Assembly: GCA_015680685.1 (NCBI GenBank)
Contig: MNCI01033639.1
Span: 268,323-332,322 of the forward strand
Reading direction: 5' to 3'
DNA from: Gnetum montanum
Lineage: Eukaryota > Streptophyta > Gnetopsida > Gnetales > Gnetaceae
Length of the DNA stretch: 64,000 nt
Shown: piece after piece, positions 22,712-33,200 of the stretch
Layout of the letters: each line of letters starts with the position of its first letter
Position numbering within the stretch: position 1 is the first letter of the stretch
Program-made: the position numbers and the translations under genes
The notes under the pieces: generated by a model
Databases searched by the model: none
What the model saw: the letters and a program-made list of their open reading frames with translations, nothing else
Told to the model about the DNA's origin: nothing

Positions 22712-23128
22712 CCTATTATGTTCAATTTTTTTGCTACATTATTGATGTTATTATTATTTTTGGTTGTCATAACCTTGAAGACTACACTATTATTTATTTT
22801 TTTCTTATGATGTTGCATTGTGCAACTATGCCTTATGTTATATTTTTTTATTGTTTTGATTACATAGTGTGATCATGGTTGTTGGTATGGACATGTTTGG
22901 TTATAAGTTGAATTTTTTCTTTTTTAACATTTTATATTTTTTAGTTTGTTTTATAATTTTATTACATAAATAGATACAAGTTGAAATAATCAAGATTACT
23001 AAAGAAATTTTGAAAAATATAAAAATGTAACACAAGGCATAACTTTTAAGGTGAAAACTGTAAGTGATACAAAGAAGTAAACATGTCATAATGTGCACCT
23101 AAGGTAGATTCAAGGGAGGCCATAAAAT
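22712..23128. other. 3' flank of gene B, non-coding
   Basis: This AT-rich stretch has no supported gene. A short match to the 3' flank of gene A (ATGTTTGGTTATAAGTTGAA at about 22889 versus ATGTTTTGGATGTAAACTTG at about 9101) suggests that homology between the two units continues past the last exon. Confidence 0.4.
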
Positions 23129-23185
23129 TACTAGTTTTAGGCCCTAGTAGGTCATTAGTTTTGGGCCCTAGTAGGTCACTTTTTA
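23129..23185. repeat. Two units of the AGTTTAAGGTC-type motif
   Basis: Two tandem units of AGTTTTAGGCCCTAGTAGGTC type lie just left of protease copy 2, as the 9247-9413 block lies left of protease copy 1. Confidence 0.6.
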
Positions 23186-23419
23186 GTAATTTTATATTTT
23201 CTATTTTTATGTTGTTTTATGGTTTTATGTAAACATAAAGGAAATAGGCATAAATTGTAAACTTGACATGAAAATGTAAGATAAGGCTATGTAGTAAAAT
23301 AGTAAATAAGGTATAACAAGGCAAAAACTTATAAAGTAAAATGCAAATATGTAAATAAAAATTAAAAATGCAAGGCTAGAAACTAAAAGGTTATGTTACA
23401 TGGTATAAGGTTAAGAAAT

Positions 23420-24292
23420 TAGGTGAAGTACTCAATCATGCAACTGTTTCTAATCTTAGAAAGATTGAGGAATGTGTAAGACCTTTGTTGAATGATTTTG
23501 TAATTCACGTTCTCTTCACTTACAATGTTGAATGGGAGCTCTTCCCATAATTCATTCATGGCATCACCGTTTTTGGTCTTATCTTGGTTGGTATCATTAT
23601 GGCTCTTGACTTTACTTTTGGTAATTAGAGTTTCTTCTTGAAACTCCACCTTAGATCCTTATGTTAACATTGTCGATGAACAAGCGGACTACACCATCTC
23701 CATGAATTATAATTTCACCTTCCTTGTAAGGTAGGTAAATTTCTTGATGGATTGGGGAAGAGAGTGCTCATAATTTGGCTAACCAATGCCTCTCTAGGAT
23801 TAAATTGAACCCTAGTGTCTCTTCCACCACTAAGAAATATATAGATGTGGGGAATTATTCCCTAGTAATGAAGTCTAGAGAAATGAATCCTCTCATCGAT
23901 ACCCATGATCCATTAAATGACTTAAGAGTAGAAGTGGAAGTGCTTTGAATGTGTTCTACCAAATCTAAATGTTCGACAATGGGAAAGGGTATAACATTCA
24001 TAGTAACCTCATCATCAACATGCACCCAATGTACCTTATATTGACCAACCCTTATCCTTATGAAGAGAGGGGCTCTTGAAACCTCAGCACTTTGTGAGTT
24101 GGTCTTTAGTTCATTGTCATGAAACATTAAAGTAGTTGACTTCATTTCTTTCCTAGGTGAAGGTGGTACCATCACTATGTGGATGGACTCCTTGTTGGCA
24201 GGGATATGTTCATTCATAGAAATAGAAGTTAAAATCTTAACTAGAGCTTCATGGTGGACAGATGAGGTCATGATCAAGTCATATAAGCTCAA
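23420..24292 (-). pseudogene. Tat-element protease region, copy 2
   Basis: The frame 23855-24292 matches copy 1 nearly end to end: SSVHHEALVKILTSI, HIPANKESIHIVM, and VGQYKVHWVHVDDEVTMNVI, followed by FPIVEHLDL. The catalytic loop reads Asp-Asp-Glu instead of Asp-x-Gly, so it is inactive. The downstream part (23419-23649) is less conserved. The two copies differ widely, which points to separate old insertions or an ancient duplication. Confidence 0.75.
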
Positions 24293-26042
24293 GGAAGTGT
24301 GTTCTTCTATTTAAGTAAGAGCTTAACTTGCTCCATGTCAGTGAGGAAGCCTTTATCATTGTTATTTGATTTCTTATTTTTGTTGGCCTTAACTTCCTCC
24401 ATTCTACCAAGGGTCTTGACCTCATGTTTAAGTGTTTGTTGTTTTCATTCTTTTCTTTTCTCTTATTCTTTGTTCTCCCTTGTTTGGCTTGTCAAAGAAG
24501 ATTAAGCATTGGAGATCATAGGTATTGCTTAAATACAAGTAGGCTTTAGTGAGTCTTCTTCCTTCTAGACTTTCAGTTGGTTAGTTTCCTTAGCCTTAGG
24601 CTTAGGAGCTTGCTTATTTTAGAGATGATTTCTTATCATTCAATTGCAAAGAGGTTGAGGCATTATCCAACTTAGGAGGACACTTGTCAACTTAGGTTGT
24701 AGGCTTAGAAGGAGGCACTTTAATTACAAATGGTTCTTTGGTAGGTGCCAGTGGTAGTATCCTTATAATAAAAGGAGTCCTTGAACTCGATGAAGTTGAA
24801 GGCCTTTCATCATGAGGAGGTATCCAAACCACAAATAGCTCCTTGGCAAGACTAGGATTGTTATTAACATTAAACATGGCTATGGTAATTGGTTATTCTT
24901 AGTGTTTAAGGGGTCCTTGTACACTTGCATGTGTTGGTTTTGGGGCCTAACTAGGTAGGATGTGTTTAGGACTAATTCTCCACCATCTATCAACTTTTGT
25001 AAATTTTCCTTTAAAGCTAAACAAAAATTAGTTTCATGGTTGGGAAGCTATTGATAGTGGCAAAATTGATCCAATTTAAAGTATTTTGGAATGGGTGGAT
25101 TGTCTTTCATGGCTATGGTGGGATCCTTAGTGATCTTACATAGGTGATTGTACCTCTTATAGGCATTCTTAATTAGTTATTTATACTATATATGGTTACT
25201 TTTAATCAAATAATTAAGAAGCTTAGATGGTTTTATGGGTAGTTTTATGTACTTGTACCAATCCTCCCATTCAAAGATAGGCTTCAAAGGATTAGAGATG
25301 GAAGCACCCAATGTTGATGGTTGAGCTATGATGGTAGGGGCCATGGGTTATGTTATCTTCAGCTCTTGCATTGTTTTTGTTTCTTTGAACACTTTGGTCA
25401 CAACTACATGGTTTTGTCTCCCTTTGTTCCTATATTTTCTCATGTGTTGGTTCTTGTATGTCACATATGCTAGATCATTACTAAATTGCACAACATATTC
25501 TATGTTTTTGATTTGGGAAAAAGCTTAGCTAAGTGACCATGGGTCTAGATAGTATAGCTTGGACTTAATAAAATCATCAATCACTCTCTTGAAGATGGTC
25601 AAAAGATGTATTTCAAAGATGGGCTTAGGAATCTCGTTTTGGATGGTGTTTCATCTTTGTATGAATTTTTGAACAAGTTTAAGAGGCCCCTATTTAACCT
25701 TCACAAGTTGGTCCAATGTTGTGTCAGGTTTTAAGTTATACTTGAAATAGATAGTGAAGTGTGAAATCAAGTTATCTAGAGAAGCAATACAGCTTTTGGA
25801 TAATGCACGATACTATTCTAAGGCTTTTGAATTACAGACATAGGGAAGATGTGCATTATGGTATGAGGCCAATCTTGTAACAACAAGCACTCAAAATAGA
25901 AAGTAATGAGATGCAAGTTAGAATCACCCTTACTATTATCTTTAGTGAAGTTGGGAACATGAATGCTCATGGGTAGAGTTATTTGTGGTATGGTAGATGA
26001 AAGAAACACAATCATCGGAGGATTAACAAGGTCTGTAGGCAA
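24293..26042 (-). pseudogene. Tat-element gag, copy 2, truncated
   Basis: The capsid-like part at 25560-26042 includes FTKDNSKGDSNLHLITF and LLLQDWPHTIMHIF, matching copy 1. A knuckle-like stretch (LDQFCHYQ, then CLALKENLQKLIDGGELVL) is at about 24980-25080. The N-terminal part expected to the right is absent; caulimovirid-like sequence begins within about 60 bp, so the element is cut there. Confidence 0.75.
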
Positions 26043-26103
26043 AATCCATCATTGGTGGGAAAGTTCTAACTTGGACCAACAAGAGTAGCTTTTACAAGGA
26101 TGT

Positions 26104-26540
26104 TTGCAAGGACTTTTTGTGGCTTTAGTTACAGCATTTATAGTTGATTTATCTGTTAATTTAAGGTCAAAAGATAAGTTAATGCTATCTCAAAGGAAAT
26201 TGCACAATTTAGCCTTCTTTGAACAATTTAGTGCTGAGTATGCTAAAGAAGTGTATAGGTTAGCACTTCATAGGGATCCTATGATTGCTTACTTATACTT
26301 AGGAGGACTCCCAGCAAAATTAGGGCATATGGTGCTATACAAGTCGATAGACAAACAAATCAATTTATCAACAACGTATTTCATCGACATCATTAACATG
26401 ACATGACAAGAGCTACAACAAGCATGCTACCAAATTTCCCTGACAAAGTTGATGCCCTCTGCTAAAGCTTGTTCCTATCTAGATGGAGTGGATGTGTTAG
26501 ATGCTACCAACTAGAAGAAGAGTAAGACCAAGTCTATCAA
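26104..26540 (+). pseudogene. Endogenous caulimovirid coat-protein remnant
   Basis: The frame contains FFEQFSAEYAKEVYRLALHR and YLGGLPAKLGHMVL, reminiscent of the capsid region of plant pararetroviruses, and it precedes protease and RT in the expected order. A stop at 26404 and another near 26513 break it. The upstream movement protein and the start of the coat protein are missing. A gag of an unusual gypsy element is the alternative. Confidence 0.5.
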
Positions 26541-26546
26541 ATCAAG

Positions 26547-27026
26547 TTGCTGTTAGATGATGAAGATGAAGAAGAAGAAACTGAAAGTGAGGAGTCTGAA
26601 GATGAAGATAATGAACATCATCCTTGGATGTTCATGGCTAGATCTAGAGAAGAAGATATAGAAGAAAAAGAGTTGATGAATCTCATGCCAAAAGAATTTG
26701 AAGAATTACTCCAATTCATGAAAGAAGATCATCTAAAAGAAGAAGCAGACTCATACAACAACAATGATTTATTTTCTAACCCATTTTTTGTATTGCAAAA
26801 TACTACTGACAACAATGCTAGTTGTTCCACCTATCCACCAACTGCTTCATTTAATGAAAGTGAAGTTCTTGAAGTTATAGCACAAGTTATTTTAAAGGTG
26901 CCTATCAAGTTTCTCATAACCCCTTATGAGAAAAGGTTCGTGGTTAAAAATGAATGGTTCAGGACAAAAGCATGGCAACAACAACACCATCAAAAAACCT
27001 CAATGAAGAAAAATAGCATCAGGTGA
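26547..27026 (+). pseudogene. Acidic linker between coat protein and protease
   Basis: It opens with a run of Asp/Glu (DDEDEEEETESEESEDEDNE). It continues through a Glu/Lys-rich stretch into sequence with a hydrophobic segment (VIAQVILKVPIKFLITPYEK). Acidic tracts are common near caulimovirid coat proteins. It overlaps the next frame by 4 bases, which suits a continuous polyprotein broken by a frameshift. Confidence 0.45.
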
Positions 27027-27460
27027 AAAAAATGATGTTTGCAATCAACATCATCTTGATCCCTATCATGATTACCACAGATGGAGTCAATAAGTGGAAG
27101 ACATATACAACTTTCATTGACACTGGCATGACACTCAATTTTGTGCACAAGGATGCTCTGACCACATGGGTACAATCAAAACCACCTAGAATCGATACCA
27201 TGAATGGCATCAAGTATATAACTCATTTTGCATTTAGGATCCCCATTCAATTGAATAATTCCATTATAAGGATAACCAACTTCGTGCAAATTAGTGATAG
27301 TGGCTTTGATGTTGGCATAGGGTCTCATTTCATGGACTCTATGGCTTCCTACACCATTGGAATAGATATGATTATCTGTTCTTCTAGTGAACAAGGCCAA
27401 AAAACCATAATTTTAGTTGCAAGGATTCCACCTACTCTGCACCATAGGCAACACAACTAG
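27023..27460 (+). pseudogene. Caulimovirid-type aspartic protease
   Basis: The catalytic loop is intact as TTFIDTGMTLNFVHKDAL (about 27107-27160): Asp-Thr-Gly. A later hydrophobic FDVGIGSHFMDS region resembles the second conserved strand of retropepsins. It sits directly before the RT, as in a pararetroviral polyprotein. The frame is open over 145 residues, but its neighbours are broken, so this is a fossil. Confidence 0.6.
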
Positions 27461-27599
27461 GTTAGAACAATGGCTGCTAATCCCTCTTTGAATGATATCC
27501 TTACTCAATATCATCTTGAAGGCATAGCTAAAAATAAATATTAGCAAAGGCAAAAGATAATGAAAGCTATAGGGAGTATAGCTATGGAAACTTTTGAAA

Positions 27600-28019
27600 A
27601 GGAAGCTAAGGACTTCTTAGAAGTTATTGAAGCTTTGAAGAATTGCTATTGTGATCATCCTTTAACTTATTGAAATAAGGATAATCCTATAGCTTATATC
27701 CCAATAGTGCATAATATTCCAATTCAGAGTAAGCCCATTAGTTTAAATCAACAAGATGCTGAAGAAGTTCAGAGTCAAGTAACTGAGTTCCTTGAACAAG
27801 GTTTAATTAGACCATCTCAGTCTAATTATGCCTGTTCCTATTTCGTGGTGTGCAATAATGCTGAACAGAAAAGAGGTAAAGCTTGTATGGTTATCAATTA
27901 CATTCCTTTGAATGCTGTAACCATTAAAATCAAATGGCCTCTTCCCAATAATGAACTATTAATCCAAAAGGTAATTGTAAAGAAAATATTTCACAAATTT
28001 GATTATAAGAGCGACTATC
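27600..28019 (+). pseudogene. Caulimovirid-type reverse transcriptase, cut by the gap
   Basis: The open stretch from 27707 shows EEVQSQVTEFLEQGLIRPSQ, then a AEQKRGKACMVINY motif. A lysine/arginine-rich QKRGK before MVINY is characteristic of caulimovirid RT rather than gypsy RT, which has KKDG...RMCVDYR. The end, HKFDYKSDY, is motif A with its Asp. The sequence then enters the run of Ns, so the catalytic YxDD and RNase H cannot be seen. Confidence 0.65.
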
Positions 28020-28980
28020 NNNNNNNNNNNNNNNNNNNNNNNNNNNNNNNNNNNNNNNNNNNNNNNNNNNNNNNNNNNNNNNNNNNNNNNNNNNNNNNNN
28101 NNNNNNNNNNNNNNNNNNNNNNNNNNNNNNNNNNNNNNNNNNNNNNNNNNNNNNNNNNNNNNNNNNNNNNNNNNNNNNNNNNNNNNNNNNNNNNNNNNNN
28201 NNNNNNNNNNNNNNNNNNNNNNNNNNNNNNNNNNNNNNNNNNNNNNNNNNNNNNNNNNNNNNNNNNNNNNNNNNNNNNNNNNNNNNNNNNNNNNNNNNNN
28301 NNNNNNNNNNNNNNNNNNNNNNNNNNNNNNNNNNNNNNNNNNNNNNNNNNNNNNNNNNNNNNNNNNNNNNNNNNNNNNNNNNNNNNNNNNNNNNNNNNNN
28401 NNNNNNNNNNNNNNNNNNNNNNNNNNNNNNNNNNNNNNNNNNNNNNNNNNNNNNNNNNNNNNNNNNNNNNNNNNNNNNNNNNNNNNNNNNNNNNNNNNNN
28501 NNNNNNNNNNNNNNNNNNNNNNNNNNNNNNNNNNNNNNNNNNNNNNNNNNNNNNNNNNNNNNNNNNNNNNNNNNNNNNNNNNNNNNNNNNNNNNNNNNNN
28601 NNNNNNNNNNNNNNNNNNNNNNNNNNNNNNNNNNNNNNNNNNNNNNNNNNNNNNNNNNNNNNNNNNNNNNNNNNNNNNNNNNNNNNNNNNNNNNNNNNNN
28701 NNNNNNNNNNNNNNNNNNNNNNNNNNNNNNNNNNNNNNNNNNNNNNNNNNNNNNNNNNNNNNNNNNNNNNNNNNNNNNNNNNNNNNNNNNNNNNNNNNNN
28801 NNNNNNNNNNNNNNNNNNNNNNNNNNNNNNNNNNNNNNNNNNNNNNNNNNNNNNNNNNNNNNNNNNNNNNNNNNNNNNNNNNNNNNNNNNNNNNNNNNNN
28901 NNNNNNNNNNNNNNNNNNNNNNNNNNNNNNNNNNNNNNNNNNNNNNNNNNNNNNNNNNNNNNNNNNNNNNNNNNNNNNNN
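28020..28980. other. Assembly gap (961 Ns)
   Basis: A continuous run of undefined bases. Reading frames crossing it have no meaning. The missing part probably includes the rest of the RT. Confidence 0.99.
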
Positions 28981-29188
28981 TACTAAACTCTGTGTTTTAT
29001 TGTCAAACTAAAACTAAAATCTTATTATATCAAGCCTACTCCACTGTTATTTTTATTTGACTTTGGATTAAACATCTTCTAAATTGAATGTCTATTTTCC
29101 ATTTTTATCTCCAAATGGAACATTATTACTGATAATAAAGGCAGGCATGGAGGTTCATGTCACTTACCTTGTCATCTATTTCTTGTAG
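28981..29188 (+). other. Likely intron 1 remainder of the MADS pseudogene
   Basis: Non-coding AT-rich sequence between the gap and the exon-2 acceptor at 29188. First introns of MIKC genes are often long. No trace of the MADS domain is seen in it. Confidence 0.4.
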
Positions 29189-29623
29189 CATGAGCAAGAC
29201 TTTAGAGAAATATGAAAAATGTTTATATTTAATACAAGAAAACACCTCAACAGATAGGGATGCTCAAGAAAAAGACATTCTTTTACCTAACAAAGGTGGT
29301 TATTTTTTTTAAATAGAGTTAAAGCATTGAAATGCCACCTACTTTTCTAACCACATTGAGTAGAATTGGCATCACTAAGTGACATACCTCAACTTGAAAG
29401 CCTTCACAAAACTCAAAGGTTTTCATTATCTTCTATTATTTATCTATAGATGGACTTATATTGATCTGTATTATCATATTGAATATTTAATTTAATGGAA
29501 TAATGAAATTTTTTCAATTTTAGGAATCTCATGTGAGAAGATTCATGACCTCTCAACATAAAGGAACTACAAAGCCTGAAACAACAACTGGAGGTTGCAC
29601 TTGGTCATGTTAGGAATAGAAAA
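29189..29623 (+). pseudogene. MIKC-type MADS-box gene, exons 2-4 (pseudogene)
   Basis: Three exons appear in correct order. Exon 2 (29189-29267, 79 bp, after TTCTTGTAG) reads SMSKTLEKYEKC...STDRDAQ, the I-region start. Exon 3 (29364-29418) reads NWHH, stop, VTYLNLKAFTKLK, the start of the K-box. Exon 4 (29524-29623, exactly 100 bp, TTTTAG acceptor and GTAAGT donor) reads PLNIKELQSLKQQLEVALGH then VRNRK. The 79- and 100-bp sizes are those usual for MIKC genes. MADS proteins are transcription factors for development. In-frame stops in exons 3 and 4 and a spoiled exon-2 donor show loss of function. The MADS domain and C-terminus were not found. The clade (AGL6/SEP/AP1-like) is uncertain. Confidence 0.8.
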
Positions 29624-29634
29624 GTAAGTAAATA

Positions 29635-30216
29635 TGTGAGAGATGTCCCAAGGTGGTGGTTCTCCTGGGCTCTCCCCATGGTTTGGGGACTATGGAACAC
29701 TTTGATGCACCCTCAAGTGACTTTCAAGTGTTAGAAAACCCACCCTAGATTGGCGGTACCAAGCTAGCAATAGGACATCCTCCTATTGTAACTCTCTTCT
29801 AAGTCCTCTTCATTCCCCCTTCATCGTGGAGAACTATATAGCCTTGATTCTATGATGGTGGTAGATATGTAAGCAGCCAAAATTGGATAGTTTTGGTGTG
29901 ATGCCAAGCCACACCTTTTACCAGATTTTGAGGGATCAAGGGGTGAGGCACCTTCCCTTGTAGGTGCATCATTTCCCCTCCCTCCAATGTTGTCTACAAG
30001 GTTGTTTGTGTGCTTGTTTGCATGGTCCTTGTTTTGGAGTTGGTTACCCTTTGAGAGATGCGTTGCCATATATGTTAAGAAGCTATGATTCTACTTGCAC
30101 TCACTCGAGAGTTGCTTGCTCACTTGAGGCGTATTTCTCAGGTCTTCCAACCCAAATCCATTGAATCTTAGTGAATTCCTTGGGGTGCCAAACTATGTCA
30201 AGGCAACATTGTTATA
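29635..30216 (+). repeat. 5' LTR (582 bp)
   Basis: It starts TGTGAG and ends GTTATA; the expected CA end has become TA, while the 3' LTR keeps TTACA. Long shared blocks such as AGCAATAGGACATCCTCCTA and AAGAAGCTATGATT tie it to the 3' LTR. Confidence 0.92.
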
Positions 30217-30218
30217 GA

Positions 30219-30230
30219 TGGTATCAGAGT
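30219..30230 (+). other. Primer-binding site (tRNA-Met type)
   Basis: TGGTATCAGAGT lies 2 bp after the 5' LTR and matches the initiator-methionine tRNA 3' end complement (TGGTATCAGAGC) at 11 of 12 positions. It fixes the element's orientation as plus. Confidence 0.9.
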
Positions 30231-33200
30231 GTTTTTGAAATTGTGTTAGGATATGCTTGTGCTCTTTGGTTGTGTTACTCCATTAAGGTTGTTCGATGAA
30301 TGGTCCCTTTAGATTGATACCTAGGTGATCTAGGATCGTATCTTTATGTATTCTTTGAAGTGTTGCCTTATGGCAATGTTCTACGCTCTTCATGAGGGGA
30401 TAGATGCTAAATTGTGAGCAACTAATGTATGTTTCTCTCCTTGAGGATGTAAACGATTACATTGTGGTGATGTCCTCCACTTGTTTACTTGTGGTTGGAC
30501 TTATTGTGATTGTATGTGATATGGTAGTGAGGAGTTCTATTGGCAACTCAAGAATTTTGTTGCTCAAGAAGCTCTCATCTCTGGTCTCTAGTGATTCATC
30601 TAGGATGAATCAGACTAAGTCTCCACTTCGGTTTCCACCCAGATGACATGTTTCGAGGTGGCATTTGTTGAATTGTGTAGGATAGGATATCCTTGCACTC
30701 CCACTCACCCTAGATATAGTGAGTATGGGAAAATACAAATTGGGACAAGATGGTTCCTAGGTACCTCATGATGGAGGCCCTTCAAACATGTGCTCTTGGT
30801 GAGCCTTCTTCTGGGTGGATTAAGACCATTTCTGGTAGACTTCATATGCTCATGTTTGTGATTGTATGTTTGTCTATTTGTGTATGCGTGTCTTCTTGGT
30901 TACACTTTCAAATTCTACATGCATGTTATCTTTATCGTGTCTATTGTTCGTAACACAAGGCTTGGTGTTCTATGTGGTATGATGACTTATTGTTGGGAAC
31001 GTTGAGGATGCATTTTGAGGCTGTTTGTGCCATCCCAAAGCCAAATGTTTGTTGCCTTATTTGACAACTTCTTGTGCATGTGGCATGCTTACCCTTGTTG
31101 TTGATCTTTGCAAGTTGTGCTCCCTTGTTTGAGCTAGTTGTGTTGCTCTTAGGTTTGTGGCATCACTCTTTTGATTCAAAGACTACTGGTGTGGGTCATC
31201 CTATTTTAGGTTCTTATTGAGAGCGCATCTCTTTTGATGAGAGTCTTTCTTGTGGATGCATCCTCCGTGATGTTGCTCATTGTTGCGAGAATTGGTTTTA
31301 TGCAGATCAATTGTTGGATAGACCTTGGTCTTCCACCTTATTTTTGAGTTGAGATGATGATTCTAGCCCATGCCATTTATGATTGTGTTGAGATTTTGAT
31401 CTTGGTTGAAACCAATGTTAGTGGTTGGGAATGATTGTGTATATGAATCTTGGAATTTTGAGAGTGTGCTAGCTCTCTCTAGGTGTGCCTCATGATGAAA
31501 TCATTTGTTGAGTGTATCTAATTGACCCATGCATGTTGCTGAGGTCTTGCTTTTATGATGTGCAAGAGTGATATGACTTTGTTATATGATCATGGTTAAT
31601 GGTTGTGAATGAGGCTAAGGTGCTGATCGTGTTCCTACTAACTTCTATGTTTTTGAGCTTTTGTCTCAGTGTTTGCAGGCAACACAGGTACAAAGATGCA
31701 GACAATGGTGACCTCAGTTGATTCTATGAGCACAATATCTATGGGGAAGATATGTGTTGTTGAGACCTTCATGAACTGATTATTTGGCCTCAGAATCCCA
31801 ACATTGGATTGCAGATTTATCAATACCTTGGTTGTGATGAATCAGTAGGTACATTATGATTTGTTTACCTCTCTGTGTTGGGTGAGCACTAATAAAGGAT
31901 GGTGATCTATCTTAGACCCTATAGATTTTGGGCTAGTAGATGGCATGAAATGGTCTCCTTGGCCATGTCGGATACTGATGTCCCAAGAGTGGCCAATGCA
32001 TTGAGGTCCACTATCGCAGGTGGTAGATACTCAGTCGGTGTGTTTCGTTATTCGATTGTTGTGTTCATGTCCCAACTCGTTTTCATTCGATGGTAGTCAT
32101 GCAGTGGGTTTCATTGCGATGGTCGATCATGTATGTTTTGAAATAGTGGTGTAGTATGACAGATGATCATTTATGGTTTGTGACAAAGATAGGTTTTTCT
32201 CAGAACATCATGGTTCTTTCATGGTATGCTCCTGGTGGCCTAAATCCTTCAGCCTAGGATGGGCTTGGGTAGTTCTTCCTATAGCCTTCTAAGCCTGGGT
32301 AGCATTCCCAAATACCATGTATGTTCTCATTAAAATGTATTCCTATCCTTGGGTGTGTGAAATGGATCCCTATGATATTCTCAATTCGACTGTATGCACT
32401 CAAAGATGCTAGATGTATTGCCTAATGTGACTCAGTTGTCTTCTCATTGTAGGCCTATGCCACACCTTGTGACAAGGCCAAGCTTGATGTATGGTGTTTT
32501 CCTGGTGCTTGTTTTGAAGTGCCCTTGCTATATGTTGTAAACGGCCTTTGTGCCTTGATGTATGTTTCTGCTAAAAACCTCATGGGAAATTCTTAGTAGC
32601 AATACGATGTTGTAACGAACGGACCAGGGCATGTCCTTGCCCATTGTGCTCTTGAATTGGTGCCATGTGTTCTTGGTGATGTTGGCATGCCTAGATGGTG
32701 TGTGCTTTGGTGAACATCCTTGAGATAGGCCAAATCTTGGGAACACTTTCTCTTGTGTTCTTGGACTGGCAAAGATCTTGTCCACAAATGATCGATGTAC
32801 GTAGCCTAAAATACAAACAAATTGGTACTGTGGCCATGTGAATTACAATGGCAAACTGAAATTTGAATCAATGTGATGTCTAGCAATGGATTTGAGTTGA
32901 GTTCTGTGTATTAGCACCTAGACTCACTCTTCCATGTTGGATGCGATTGTGGAGCAGCATTGCAAATGTTGGGATGGTGGTCCATTGCAAATGATGTGGA
33001 GCAGCATTACAGAAATTGTGACTTCTCTTGGTGGCCTTTCTTGGTGGGCTTGAATGTGCTCAAAACACTTGAGTCGATGCTCTCATGATTGGGGGCTTCT
33101 AATGATTGTGCATGTGGGTATGCTTTCGTGATCAATTACTTTTGGTGATTTAGAGGGCTATGGTGTGCTCTCATGACTTGGGACTTATTTGTGCTTTCGT

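Noticed and set aside
27707-29060. Long open frames of 353-434 codons
   Set aside because: Most of their length is the run of Ns; only the part before 28020 is real.
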